A stretch of DNA of 64,000 nucleotides, from contig NC_084834.1 in NCBI RefSeq assembly GCF_033115175.1, positions 13,117,294-13,181,293 of the forward strand, read 5' to 3'. This DNA comes from Lepus europaeus (lineage: Eukaryota > Chordata > Mammalia > Lagomorpha > Leporidae). The notes below the pieces were generated by a model. It saw nothing but the letters and a program-made list of their open reading frames with translations. It made no database searches and was not told where the DNA came from. Shown here in pieces: positions 26,409 to 37,861 of this stretch; the stretch's first letter is position 1, and each line of letters begins with the position of its first letter. The translations under genes were made by a program, and so were the position numbers.

Positions 26409-27620
26409 GTAGGTACCATTTTGATCTTCTGAAGCCCTCCTGAGGAGTGAGCGTTCTGAGGGGTTGGTGTCATCATCCAAAAGTGTTTCCGATGAGGCCA
26501 TCATTTGTCAGTCCCTGGCTTTGGCTGACATGCCTTCTGAACGTGACCTCAAAGAAGAGCAGTCAGATCCGTTATCGTGGTCTTACTTGAAACGCAACAG
26601 GAGAAACAACCGTTCCGTTTATTCTGCTGGTTTCAGCGATGTTACCCAGTCACCTGCTCACACACAGCAAAAGGAATGTTTCTGAATCTCTTTGAGTCGA
26701 CATCCCCCATGTTCCCCTTTTAGCCTCTTCCTTGAAGTGTTCCTTCATTTCCTTTTTGTCTAGATGACTCGAACTTATAACTCAAGGTCCCTCACTGTGG
26801 GTGTGGTTTGTATTTCAGATGATTAGATGGATCATCTGCCATTTATTTATCCTTCTATCATAAGAAATTGTGTCAGAGGAAAGCCACAGAATGTGGCCTG
26901 TGTTATTTCCCGGGAGGGCATTTGAGAGTTGGCACATTGATTGTCCAGCACATCTACACGCACTATGCTAGATGTAGGGCATTTTATGCTAGGTGGGGAG
27001 GAATGTATCAAGTTAGTTCCATGCTAGATGGTGGCCCAGCCCTTGCAGCATTCACAAGTTGAAGGAGTTGCTAGGATCCTCATCACTGTGACATCATTCA
27101 TGGATAAAAGGAAAGCTTGAGTAAGGTAATGTACTATGCCCAAGGTCTCATGAAAAGTAAGGGACCTAATAGGTGACAAATTCCTGGAGATACCTGACTG
27201 TGACACTCCTGTTCCCCTCTTGGCATGAAGATGGGGCAGAAGGACATGGAAGTCAACAAGTGTGGCAATGAGATTTTCCTAGTTGGGCAAGGTCATCAGT
27301 ACTAGGAAATAATGAGAACAGCGTGGTGAAACAGGAGAGAGTGATTCACTGAAAGCTTGAAGCAGAGAAGTTTGGTTTAAAAGTTCCATTCCTTGAGAAT
27401 GAAAATAGGTTAAAGCCAGCATTCAAAACAATTTAGTGGGTGGACACAGATCAGAGGGATGGGTCGAACATGTATTTAGAGACACTGAAACAAATTTTCT
27501 TCTCTCACTTCAGCTCCTGCTGTATTAGTTCACATATTCTTCTTTACAGGGGCTAGCTTTTGTTCTGGGCTTGTGGATATGAAATGTCCTTTAATTAGCT
27601 TTCCTTTTTCTTTCCCACAG
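26409..27620. other. intron before the arginine-finger exon
   Basis: About 1.2 kb. No mobile element or further exon recognised. Confidence 0.5.
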
Positions 27621-27782
27621 GAGTTGATCCGCCTTATCAAGCAGAAAGGGCCAAAGACAGAGAATATTTTTCAAAAAGTTGGTGACCTAAAGTCATTTAT
27701 AGCCCTGAAGGAAAGATTCAATACAGGAGATAGAGGCGACTGGGGCAATGAATCGCCACTTGTGTTAGCAACACTATTAAAG
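27621..27782 (+). CDS. exon: RhoGAP domain, finger-loop region (arginine replaced)
   Basis: A 162-bp exon (54 codons), acceptor 'ctttttctttcccacag', donor gtaggg, phase 0-0. It encodes ELIRLIKQKGPKTENIFQKVGD and onwards to ...LVLATLLK. This aligns with the RhoGAP core 'GPxTxGIFR', which carries the catalytic arginine finger. Here the finger codon (27672-27674) is CAA, Gln; CGA to CAA is a CpG-type transition. The helix ALKERFNTG corresponds to the family 'ELKExLNSG', whose lysine is kept. RhoGAP domains speed GTP hydrolysis by Rho, Rac or Cdc42. Without the finger this copy probably cannot, though it may still bind a GTPase. Confidence 0.8.
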
Positions 27783-28519
27783 GTAGGGGGATTCTGGCAT
27801 CATCTATGCACAATATGGAAGCTGTGTGATGGGTTTCATTCCTCGTGACATCTCAAGAAGAGTAATAGGCCTAATCAGTTAAGCGCCTGAGAAACTGAAA
27901 AACACATCAGAATGTCCAGGTTGTAGGCAGCTACTCCCTTCATTGGACAGACTCTGCTTGTTAGATAGCTTTCCCCAGTCTTCAGACTCCATGCTTGCTG
28001 TCCTCATCTGAATGCTCCGTGCAGAATTATGCTAGCATAGTTCCTAATAATTGCCCAAGCATCTTCCAAATAAACCCTGGTTATTCATATAGAATTTTGG
28101 CCAGTACAAATCTCCTGCGTTTGCCAGATTTGACAGTGTCTTCCTAATGACATCAGAGTTTCCCAAAGAAACTTTATTTGAAATTTTGAAAACAAATCTA
28201 GGTGTTTTCCACAATAAGCAAACATTGCTTTTAAGATGAATTACACATACACATAAATGCCAAGAAAATTCCATTCTTTCCATTGTCATTCTTTCCCCTG
28301 TCTCTTATGCCTTTGCTTCACACGTGGTATCAGGACTCTGCTATTTGGAGCTGCCTTCATTTTGACTACTGTTGGCATCTTATGTTCATTTCCATTGTAC
28401 TTAAGCCAATACTCATAGTTATAGTTACATAGCAACGAGCCCCAGCACAAAGCTCAGCTTGTAAATCTGACTTTGAAAGTGTTGCAGCAGGCAAAGCTAC
28501 GTTAGAAGTTTTAAAATGT

Positions 28520-28795
28520 TGGGCCTGTGTTGTGGCATAGCAGGGTATGCTGGGGGTTGGAATGCTGGCGTCGTATATCAGAGCACCAATTCGAGTCCTG
28601 GCTGCTGTGCTGCTGATCCAGCATCCTGTCAATGCATCTGGGAAGGCAGTGGAAGATGGCCAAGGTACTGAGGTTCTTGCCTCCCATGTGAGAGGCAAGG
28701 ATGATGCTCTTGGCTTCAACCAGGGTCTGAACTGGATTTTGGAGCCATTTCTTTATGTAGGATCTCTCTCTGTCTCTCTTCCTCATTCATGAACA
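28520..28795 (+). mobile_element. older SINE in intron
   Basis: Head 'gggcctgtgttgtggcatag', body 'gcagtggaagatggccaagg', CT stretch at about 28765-28785. Plus strand, diverged. Confidence 0.75.
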
Positions 28796-28856
28796 GTGTG
28801 TGTGTATGTGCATGTGTGTCTCGCTCTCTGTGCCTCTGCCCATTGAGCACAGAATT

Positions 28857-28900
28857 TTCTTTTTTTATTTATTTGAAAGTCAGAATTACAGAGAGAGGAG

Positions 28901-28940
<40 letters not shown>

Positions 28941-29203
28941 CCTCCATGTGATGGTTCACTCCCCAATTGGCTGCAATGGCCAGAGCTGCACCAATCTGTA
29001 GCCAGGAGCCAGGAGCCTCCTCTGGTTCTCCCACGTGGGTGCAGGGGCCAAAGGACTTGGGCCACCTTCCGCTGCTTTCCCAGGCCATAGCAGAGAACCT
29101 GGCTGGAAAAGGAGCAGCCAGGCCTCGAACCCGTGCCCATACCATATGGGATTCCGGCACTTCAGGCCAAGGCATTAACCTGCTGCAAAACAGTGCCAGC
29201 CCC
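28857..29203 (-). mobile_element. SINE with (GA)n tract, minus strand
   Basis: T-rich start, 'gaaagtcagaattacagaga', a GA run at about 28903-28938, body with 'aaggacttgggccaccttcc', and reversed head ending 'acagtgccagcccc'. Confidence 0.85.
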
Positions 29204-30269
29204 GAGCAAAGAATTCGAAAAACCAAGGTGGTGCAAAATACACATGTATTTCAAAGTTATATGGTAAAATCACAAGTATCCAGGTTCATTTCTATGAGGG
29301 AAAATTGAATTGTTGGTATTTTCAACAGCTTGAAACAAAAATCTGGTAATGTCGTAATCACTACAAAAAGTATCCTTACATTCTTCGAAACACTCATTAC
29401 ACTTGCTCTTTCCTTACCCTCCATCAATGCTTGGCCACATGTTAAATGGTTACACTTCTGTAATGACTTACAGGCCCACACGTACATCACTCAATCATAA
29501 AAATATACACTAGGTTAGACAGTCACATGTTTGTGTTGTTTGTGTTGTACATGAAGTTGATGTCATTTTCCAACAAGATATAGGGTTTACCCCTCTGAGG
29601 ACTTTGGAGTCTGATTTTTGATAAATACCATGTGAATCACCTGGAGAGTTGGTCCAGGCTAAAAATAAATGCAATCATCGAGTTGAATTTGCCATTGAGC
29701 TACCTAGAAGCAGAGGTACAACAGCAAATCATCTTCACATATTCTCCTTGGCTCACAGTGTGGCTTCCACAACATGCCCCGTCTATTCATCCTGCAGCAC
29801 AGGGAAAGCCAAGAGAGGACACATACCCCACATGCATGGAAGTAAGTACTCAGCAGACAAAGCTACTCCTGAACCATCCCAGACTTCCACATCATTCAGA
29901 GCTCCACACATCTTGGACATACTCCTTGGGAAACAGTCGAAGGCTGTAACTACAGTGGGAGAGTATTGGACACGAGTGACATAGTCAAGGTATAAGAGGG
30001 CTTGGATTTTGTCCATTTTCTTCACTGTTCTATCCCCAGTAGTCCAAACTGGATATGACATAAATGACTATTGAAGAAATACTAGAATGAGCGAGCAATG
30101 TCTGGATTATGAACACAACACTTACTGAGAGGCATTTCCTACACTCACTGCTATTTAAACGTGTCATGGGCCATATAGTAAGACCAGTGGAAAGAAAGCT
30201 AGCAACGGGATATGAACTGGAAATATAAATCCCACCATCGTCTGGTTATATTTGTGAAGAGTTGATCAA

Positions 30270-30612
30270 GGGCAGCGCCGTGGCTCACTAGGCTAATCCT
30301 CCGCCTGTGGCGCCAGCACACCGGGTTCTAGTCCCGGTCGGGGTGCCAGATTCTGTCCCAGTTGCCCCTCTTCCAGGCCAGCTCTCTGCTGTGGCCAGGG
30401 AGTGCAGTGGAGGATGGCCCAAGTGCTTGGGCCCTGCACCCCATGGGAGAGCAGGAGAAGTACCTGGCTCCTGCCATCGGATCAGCGCAGTGTGCCGGCC
30501 GCAGCACGCTGGCCGCGGCGGCCATTGGAGGGTGAACCAACGGCAAAGGAAGACCTTTCTCTCTGTCTCTCTTTCTCACTACCCACTCTGCCTGTGAAAG
30601 AAAAAAAAAGAA
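30270..30612 (+). mobile_element. C-SINE, first of a tandem pair
   Basis: Near-consensus C-SINE with an interrupted A tail that runs straight into a second C-SINE. The left flank agagttgatcaa (30258-30269) is the target-site duplication shared with the right end of the second copy. Confidence 0.92.
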
Positions 30613-30927
30613 GGCCGGCGCTGTGGCTCAATAGGCTAATCTTCCACCTAGCAGCGCTGGCACACTGGGTTCTAGTCCCAGTCGGGGTGCCAGATTCTGT
30701 CCCGGTTGTCCCTCTTCCAGGCCAGCTCTCTGCTATGGCCCAAGTGTTTGGGCCATGCACCCTGTGGGAGACCCGGAGAAGCACCTGGCTCCTGGCTCCT
30801 GATCAGCGTGGTGCGCTGGTCGCAGCGCACTGGCCGCAGCGGCCATTGGAAGGTGAACCAATGGCAAAGGAAGACCTTTCTCTCTGTCTCTCTCTCTCAC
30901 TGTCCACTCTGTTTAAAAAAAAAAAAA
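30613..30927 (+). mobile_element. C-SINE, second of a tandem pair
   Basis: Begins directly after the first copy's A tail (ggccggcgctgtggctcaat) and has its own A tail. The repeat agagttgatcaa follows at 30928-30939. The body lacks about 25 bp present in the first copy (the 'cagggagtgcagtggagg' part). Confidence 0.92.
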
Positions 30928-31284
30928 AGAGTTGATCAATGAGCTAGTGAAAAGGAAAGTCGAATGAGGCTATTAGGAGAGTATTTTGCCCCAGGGAACA
31001 GACATAGTCAAAATGTCCAGTCCTTACTTCCTATTTTATGTGAGTACACGTGTGTATATTTAGTTCATTTGGTTCGGAACCTTTGCTGCTAAGACTTAAA
31101 AGGATTAGTCTGAAATCAAAATGTGAAGTATGTATGTTTACATGTCCTCAGTGCATAATATGATTTAGGATGACCCATAAGCAGATCTGTCAGTTTGTAC
31201 TATTTTACTAAAATATAGGCAAAGAAGACTATAGAGATTTGTTTTATATGTTTGAATGGCAGAGTGATAGAAAGAGACGCGTAT

Positions 31285-31539
31285 GGGTCTGGCAGTGTAG
31301 CGCAGTGCATTTACCTACTGCCTGCAACACAGACAACCTATATGTGCACTGATTTGAGTCCCAGCTGCTTGCTTCTGGTTGAACTTACCACGAATGGACA
31401 TGGGAAGGCAGCAAAAGATGGCCCAAATACTGTGGTCCCTGCCACTCACATAGCAGAGCTGGGTGGAGTTCCTGGCTTGTGGATTCAATGTGGACATTTG
31501 CAGAGTAAATTCGTGTATGGAAGATTTCTCTCTGTTTCC

Positions 31540-31578
<39 letters not shown>

Positions 31579-31612
31579 TTTCAACTCCATCTTTTACATA
31601 AATAAATAAGCT
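31285..31612 (+). mobile_element. older SINE with (TC)n(TG)n
   Basis: Head 'tctggcagtgtagcgcagtg', body 'agcaaaagatggcccaaata', (TC)n at 31540-31561, (TG)n to about 31579, tail 'acataaataaataag'. A CA run follows at 31621-31636. Confidence 0.75.
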
Positions 31613-31639
31613 TACAATAACACACACACACACACATGC

Positions 31640-31920
31640 TCATACAGAGATATCAATCTTACACATGTAGGTTCACTCCCCAGTTTTTTGCAGTGGCCCA
31701 GGTTGGGCTGGGCCAACCTGAAGCCAGAACCCAAAACTTGTTTCAGGTCTCTGAAATAGGGCAGAGCCCCAAGTACTTGGGCAGTTACCCACTGCTTTCT
31801 CAGGCACTTCAGCAGTGTGCTGAATCAGAAGTAGAGCAGCCAGGAATTGAAGGGACCCTCTGATATGAGTTGATGGCATCCCTGGCAGCAGATAAATCCA
31901 CTATGCCATAATAACTACCC
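31640..31920 (-). mobile_element. older SINE, minus strand
   Basis: Reverse layout: 'gtaggttcactccccagttt', 'ccaagtacttgggcagttac', 'gtagagcagccaggaattga', 'tatgccataataactacccc'. Diverged. Confidence 0.65.
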
Positions 31921-32199
31921 CCCAAAAGATGATTGAGACAATAAGATGAGGTTTTTCTTCCCTTCCAAAACTTCTCAGACTCTGAGAAGTCAGAAGAAAG
32001 TCAGAAGAAATTGAAGCACCTGTTTCTGCATGTACACAATGGTGGGAATGAGAGGCCAAACTCTATGGAGGTCACAGTTTGAGCGTCTAGAGAAAAAGCG
32101 GAGATTAAATGAAATATTGCAATTACATGTTTTCTTTGTAACTTCTCCAGTCTATACTTGCCAACAAATTGATATAACTTCTTTTTTAATCTCTATAAG

Positions 32200-32306
32200 G
32201 ATTGCCTTCGAGCCTTTCCTAACACCCTGTTTTCAGCTGACCTCTATGATCAGTGGCTGAATGTTCTTGATGAAGGCAATGACGAGGAGGCCAGAGACAT
32301 CCAGAG
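32200..32306 (+). CDS. exon: RhoGAP domain, middle helices
   Basis: A 107-bp exon, phase 0 in and 2 out, acceptor 'ttaatctctataag', donor gtgatt. It encodes DCLRAFPNTLFSADLYDQW... and ends ...EEARDIQ plus two bases of an Arg codon. RhoGAP family members have 'KDFLRxxPxxLxxxxLYxxW' here, and the fit is close, including the Leu-Arg, Pro and Tyr-x-x-Trp positions. The Lys of 'LK-D' comes from the previous exon. It codes the helices that build the Rho-binding groove. Confidence 0.82.
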
Positions 32307-33031
32307 GTGATTCTATATAATTGGTACTGTACTCCAGACATGCCTCAGAAAGCAACCGACATAGTCTGAGAAAAAGATTCTCTTCTGCTCTCGAGCATGA
32401 ACCACTAAAAGAGTGCACATTGTGAAGAGGGTTCTTGTAGTCCCACACACCACAGCCAGAATCAGAAGACATGTAGACTCTACCATTGTCATTGAGTTCT
32501 TATTTCTCCCCAAATAGTGTTGTTATCGAGTTGTTGATATTGTACACATTCTGAATGTATGACATTGGTGGGGAGGAAGCCTGCTGGTGTCAGAGACATG
32601 GTACAAGAACAGTTGACCACGGGTCTGACCGTCATATTGTCAGGAGCAACTAAGTGGAGATCTCTGTGTGTGCTTATGGAATTGAAGTCAGTCAAGCACT
32701 TTTGTATACATTCATGCCTGGGATGTGTTTGTTCCATCACTACTTTAGACTCTTGGCTTGAGGCAGCATTCTTGCACTATTACCTTTCAAAGAAGGGCAA
32801 TGCTTTCAATTAATTGCTGTTGAATTTCCTCAGTAAGCTCTCACCTGAGAACATTCTGTAACACAACATCTGTTTTTAATATACCTGTGTTCAATTAGAT
32901 ATTGACAGAGTTATCCCAAGTGAAAACACAGCAAAAAATCATAGGAATTTTTTTAAGACTTACAGCTCCTTTTGTCTGTATTTTCATTGGATTATGTGAC
33001 TTGTTATAAGACTCCATTTTTTTGTGTTTAG
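32307..33031. other. intron within RhoGAP domain
   Basis: 725 bp with nothing recognisable; the flanking exons join in phase 2. Confidence 0.55.
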
Positions 33032-33227
33032 GCTTTTAGCCCATCTGCCCAGAGCTAACGCAGCTGTCCTAAGACACTTGTTTTCATCATTATATGCAAT
33101 CTCACGTAATGCATCATACAATCAAATGACTACATCAAAGTTAGCTTTGTGCATCACCCCGAGCCTTCTGTGTGTCTGGCGATCTACTTCAACAAGCCCA
33201 GCCCTCGAAGGCGAATTGAGGAGAAAG
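33032..33227 (+). CDS. exon: RhoGAP domain, 'LP.N...L' to C-terminal motif (Asn replaced)
   Basis: A 196-bp exon, phase 2 in and 0 out, acceptor 'ttttttttgtgtttag', donor gtaatg. It encodes LLAHLPRANAAVLRHLF..., the strongly conserved RhoGAP 'LLxxLPxxNxxxLxxLF' helix, then NQMTTSKLALCITPSLL, matching the family 'NxMTxxNLAxxxxPxLL'. The conserved Asn of 'NLA' (catalytic-site residue in p50RhoGAP and others) is Lys here (AAG, 33138-33140). The end, SPALEGELRRK, matches the 'SPELENEFTKK' type end in ARHGAP20. With the lost arginine finger this makes two active-site changes. Confidence 0.85.
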
Positions 33228-33307
33228 GTAATGAGGTACCCTGTTTGTATGTGTTGAGGAGCACAGTCCCATTGGGAAAGTGAAAGTCAGGATTTGCATT
33301 CTGATGA

Positions 33308-33342
<35 letters not shown>

Positions 33343-34408
33343 GTGAAGACTTCCATTTTACAGTGTCAGGTCACTTATTCTGTATTGGGAATTGTGGAAG
33401 GGTGGGGTGTTATGCAGGAAATTGATAGCAGTGAGTTACTTCTTTCCTATGTAGGAAACAGAAGAGTGATATGACTTAAACATGGAGAGAGAAGAAGCTC
33501 ATGTAACATGATAGAAGGAAACCAAGTTTTGGTAGTTGGGCAATCTAAGGTGCAATTCTGTCTCTGTCACTGAGAGCCATGCAGACTTGAACCAAGTTTT
33601 CTTCATGGCTTCCTGAGCTGAGTGATGGCAGTGGTGATAATAGTGGTCAGTAGTGGTCAGCAGTGACACTGCCTTATGTGCTTGGGCAAGATGAGCACAC
33701 TTCTCCTTCCACCAGTGACCTTCATCCACCTGCTGTGGCTCATTCAGAGAAATGTTTGTGTACAATTTCATCTCTGCTACTGGAATGTGAAGGTGAATCA
33801 AGGTTTCTGGAGCATTGTAGTGGGCCCATAACATCTCCAGTATACTCACAGCTCTTCTCAAGCTCATGCAGAATGTAATGCTGGGTTGAGGCAGAGCCAT
33901 GCTGGTGGAGAGACTTCAGCTAACTAAGCAAACAGTTTCTTTGCACTGACTCCTTTCACGTCAAAGGATCCACAAAGAAACTCTGCTTCTCAAGCTTAAG
34001 ATAATTCACTTGAGAAGCACATTTCACATGTGTTCTTCTCTCGAGTACTTGACATGTTTTAGTGTGGAATGATTACATCTTCACTTCAAACATCCTGCAT
34101 AGGTTAACTGACAGTTATCCTATTTTTGCCAAAGAAGCAAGTGATATCAAAATATTAGCCATTTAACTAGGCCACAAGATATGTTGGTCTTCTAATGAGA
34201 AGTGTTTTTGGACAAGGTACATAGTATTCTTGAAAGTGTAACTGTCATTTAGGAGATAAAATTGGTCGTATGTGTTAATGTCAAGTGCAAATTTTTGTTA
34301 GAATCCAGAATTTCACATTTTTGTGATGTTCACAGTTCACATAGGACTTGTGCTCCTAAACAGACCAAGTGGAAAAGAGCACCCCATGTCCACCCTTTTG
34401 TGTCACAG
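33228..34408. other. intron near end of RhoGAP domain
   Basis: About 1.2 kb with no exon recognised. It includes a 29-base T run at 33311-33339, possibly the tail of a reversed retrocopy, though no SINE body follows. Confidence 0.5.
33311..33339. repeat. poly-T tract
   Basis: 29 consecutive T. Long enough to be length-polymorphic. Confidence 0.95.
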
Positions 34409-34559
34409 ATTTCCCTTGTGGAGTTTATGATTGCAAGTTATCCCAGAATATTTGGAGATGACCAGAAGTCTAAGAAGAGCTGTATGAATTCCAAAAGAAA
34501 CTTTGGAGAGAGTAGCCGGCAAGTCATCGCCACTGCGGGGCAGAGTGCTGCCGGCCTAG
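34409..34559 (+). CDS. exon: end of RhoGAP domain and start of tail
   Basis: A 151-bp exon, phase 0 in and 1 out, acceptor 'cacccttttgtgtcacag', donor gtgaga. It encodes ISLVEFMIASYPRIFGDD, matching the last RhoGAP helix ('SLLIQFLIENxxRIFGEE' type in ARHGAP20), then a Lys/Ser-rich stretch ending ...AGL plus one base. From here ARHGAP20 would continue into a long C-terminal region. In this gene the next phase-compatible exon I can find is the first repeat exon at 41574. Confidence 0.82.
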
Positions 34560-35460
34560 GTGAGAGTTCCCTGAGGTGGGATCTTAGGGCCAGCGTGCCA
34601 GGTTCTCTGGGAGAATTTCACTGCTTTGCTAAGAACCAGACTGCAAGCCTGCCAGGTGTCACGGGAGAAGCTCGAGCGATGTCCTGTAGCTCAGGGCTAA
34701 CCCCAAGAATAATGCCACCCCTCCCATGACGCCACCTGCTCTGTCTTCACAAGGGTAGCGCAGATCAGGAGGTTTTATGGTGTCCTGAGACCAAAGGACA
34801 GATAAGATGATGTACTTGACTTACCACGCCACTGTTGCAAATAATGTGTGCATCGGAGAGATCATGTGTTGATATAGTCTACGGATCCATTTTCTAACCA
34901 AATTTAAGTGTAGCCCTTACAAATGAGTGCCTCTTGTGCTGAGGAAACATGGACTTCAAGTAGTATGTGACTTGGCTGCTAAACATATTCAGATGAATGC
35001 ACACTTTTTCATAATAGGTATTTATGATACAACCAGAAACAGTGTGTGCATAGACAAGTTCATACTTTGAAATGCATTGCAACATACACTTCCTGAATTA
35101 CTCTCTCACACATAATCAGTGTGTTCCTGTTGAAGCATCGGCGAGACTAGCAACACTACCGGTTGTCTTTCTCTCCCCTTGGTACTCTGTGGTAGCTGAC
35201 ACATCCCAAGTCCCAGTGCTCTTTGAAACCCTTTGAAAGGGAACAGTGTTAGGGATGAACAGAAAAGACCTCATGTTCTTCCCAGTGTTCCAAATTTGGT
35301 GCCTTCATGTACCAACGTGTCATCTTTATATGTTGTATACATAAATAGTACTCAAAGTTAAAAAGAAAAACCTCAGAATAAATATAGGATAGGGATTTGT
35401 TTTGCTCAAGAAAGTAGTACATCTATAAAACATTTTTTTCATTAATTGTTCTTTCATAAG

Positions 35461-36345
35461 CTGGTCTTCATGATGTCTCAGAAACTGCAAGACAATCTCC
35501 AATATGAGTCAATGATGTTATTCTATCCTTGGCTCCCTGTGGAAAACTGATGGGTACTTTTCCAAAGTACAAGATTCTTCATTTAAATGATTTCAAGAAT
35601 TAAACCTCAAACTTTTAATTCAAAACAAGAATTGGTTTGATTCACAATGATTATTCAACTTGGGCATCATTTTCTCAGAGACATACTTCGATACACTTAG
35701 TTTGATAATGTCTCAGAACTTATGCAACCCACATTGGGAGCAAATGATATTTACATTTCAAACAAATTCTTCTCCTGCAATCAGATACTGGAAAGTGACT
35801 GAAAATATACTAACACTACTTTTGTTTTCTCTTCAATGGACAAGATGACACTGTCACCGGAGTCTGAACCCATTAAAGGTATGGTGTCTGGCCAGAACTT
35901 TCCAGTGGAGACAGAAGTCAAGCCTGAGCTTGTAAAGGGACCACCTGTGTCTTCTGTCTTCGCAATCTGCGTTACTGAAGAGTACCAAGAGCGTGCTTCC
36001 TTTAAATGTCCCTAAATTTCCTTTCACCTAACGCTAAAGGATAGTTTATAAAAGGTTTGCACCTTGTTATCAATGTGCTTGAAATCTTCAGTTTCTTTCC
36101 TGGAAGGCTAGAATTCCTTGGTAGAAAATTGCCCATGAGGCACCTACCCTAAGACAAACATTTTTGAATCCAGTTATTCTGTAACTGTCTCATAGTTGCA
36201 AAATTCAATCATTGATTTTCAAGGTAGATTTTCAGTATCTCTGTCCTTATCCTTTTTGCACCTCTTAAAGTCATTCCCATGTTTTGTATATAAGTGGAAT
36301 TTAAATAAAAACAAAACACCTGAAATGAATTTAGAAAGGAATTTT
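35461..36345 (+). repeat. diverged tandem module, copy A
   Basis: Shares order and wording with copies B and D: 'gtctcagaaactgcaag' (about 35474), a 'tcttcaatgga' block (about 35831), 'ctgtcttcgcaatctgcgtt' (about 35955), and a block at about 36080-36345 ('cttcagtttctttcctggaa', 'tgcccatgaggcacc', 'cctgaaatgaatttagaaa') that is closely matched at 38650-38945. The frames are broken by stops, so it is treated as non-coding. Confidence 0.55.
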
Positions 36346-37185
36346 CTTGCTCAAAATATTCAAATGGCCAATAGACAGGTGAACAAAGGCTCAGGATCGC
36401 TAGTCTGCAGGGAGATGCAAATCAAAGCCACAATGATTTTTCACTTCAGCCCAGGTAGAATGGCTATCATCCAAAAATCAAAAAGCAATAAATGCTGGTG
36501 ATGATGTGGGGAAAAGGTACCCTAACCCACTGCTTGTGGGAATGTAAACTAGTAGAACCATTATGGAAGACAGTATGGAGATTCCTCTGAAATCTGAAAG
36601 TAGATCTACCATATGACTGAGCCATTCCACTCCTGGGAATTAGCCCAAAGAAAATGAAATCAGCGTGTGAAGTGTCATCTGTACCCCCATGTTTATTGCA
36701 GCTGAATGCACAACAGCTAAGATGTGGACTCAACCCAGATATTCATCAACTGATAATGGAATTAAGAAAATGTGGTATATACACACTATGGAATACTCCT
36801 CAGCCATAAAAAGAAAAGAATGAAATCCTGTCTTTTGCACAGAAATGGGTACAAGTGGGAACCATTAAGCCTGATGATACAAGCCAGTCCCGAAAAGACA
36901 AATATATTTATTTTCTCTGCTATGTGGCAGGTGATGTAGAATACAAAAAAATACTTAGGAATAAAACAGATACTTTGTGATATGATTGTGCTTTTTAGGC
37001 CTTGTGTATACTTCTGTGGAACTGTAGTCTTCCTACTTTGTTACTTGTTGACTATATGGTTAGTGATAAATTAAGCCTGTGACTGTAGAGTGGACTGAAA
37101 GCTTTTCTTTGTAAAAATTAAAGGAAAAGTAGGGAAGAAAAGAGGGGGTTGAGAGAGTGAGAGGGGGAGGGGGGAATTATGATTC
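36346..37185 (+). mobile_element. LINE-1 3' fragment, plus strand
   Basis: Sense L1 ORF2 end: 'atggccaatagacaggtgaa', 'gagatgcaaatcaaagccac', 'cactgcttgtgggaatgtaa', 'gtggtatatacacactatgg', then a G-rich 3'UTR start ('gagggggaggggggaattat'). It splits module A from module B. Truncated, no intact frame. Confidence 0.88.
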
Positions 37186-37298
37186 CCTTCTTAGAACTGT
37201 AGCTGTGAAATACATGAAATCTGTTCTCTCTATATTAGTAACAATTCTAAAGATGATTCAGTTTGTGCAGTGGGTTCTCATCATATCTAGTTTCCTTT

Positions 37299-37336
37299 TC
37301 TTCAGTCTAACACTCTCCCAACTGAGCTATTTTGGC
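37299..37336 (-). pseudogene. tRNA-Phe(GAA) 5'-half fragment
   Basis: On the minus strand these 38 bases match the 5' half of eukaryotic tRNA-Phe: acceptor strand GCC.AAA, D-arm TAGCTCAGTTGGGAGAG, then GTTAGACTGAAGA with the GAA anticodon. By my memory of the mammalian gene there are only two differences, and both are CpG-type transitions (GCCG to GCCA, AGCG to AGTG). The 3' half is missing; an 'aaagg' remnant follows. The homologous module D lacks it, so it was inserted. Confidence 0.7.
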
Positions 37337-37602
37337 TGCCCCCAGTATGTTTTCTTTTTCTTTTCTTCATGAGGTCTCAGAAACCTCAGGAAAATCCCCT
37401 TTATGAGTACATGAAGTTGAGATTTCAGAGTTGATTTTACTTGTATCTTACACTGAGATGAGTCTGTTTTCTGAACATATTCTAAGACAGCTTTAGATTT
37501 TTCCACAGTGGAATCAGTAAAACCAACATGAGAATCTGACCCAATGTCACAGAATGTGACTGACCCAAACCCTCCACTTGGCAAAAAGGCTATGCCTTCT
37601 GA

Positions 37603-37861
37603 CGGGTACCCTTATCCCCTGGCCGCCGTCCCTCCTGTGCTGAGTGCGTTGGGTGGTGTGCCCCACCCGTGTGCCCCGTCTGCCCCTTTTGCTGGGGTGG
37701 GGGGGAGCGTAGGCATGCTGGTCGGTCTGCCGGTCCCCGCGGTGGGGACCAGGCGCTGCTCTTTAGGCCCTACCGCGGCCCGCACCTCCCCCCTCCGTGT
37801 CGGGGGAGGATCCCGGTGGGCCAGGCTGTCGGTCCATCGCTCGTTTTGGGGGCCTGTGTGC
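37603..37861 (+). pseudogene. inserted fragment of 45S pre-rRNA 5' external transcribed spacer
   Basis: A 259-bp, strongly GC-rich block in AT-rich surroundings, bounded by an 11-bp direct repeat atgccttctga (37592-37602 and 37862-37872). Its content resembles the mammalian 5'ETS as I remember it: 'gggtacc', a G run near 37692-37710, 'ccccgcggtgggga', 'ctaccgcggcccgc', 'tcgggggaggatccc' in the same order. The homologous module D has no such block at this point, so it is an insertion. There is no A tail, so it may be a tailless retrocopy. The match is from memory and needs alignment. Confidence 0.65.

Larger units (their letters stand above)
27783..32199. other. intron rich in SINEs
   Basis: Contains at least six SINEs (28520, 28857, 30270, 30613, 31285, 31640) and no exon I can support. 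The flanking exons join cleanly in phase 0. Confidence 0.6.

Noticed and set aside
29649..29984. Open frame of 111 codons in the SINE-rich intron
   Set aside because: No family resemblance, and inserting it between the flanking phase 0 exons is not supported by acceptor and donor signals.
35843..35879. Possible short exon after 'atggacaag' ending at 'attaaag' before gtatgg in module A
   Set aside because: In the phase required by its neighbours it contains a stop codon (TGA), and the matching parts of modules B and D have no conserved splice borders.
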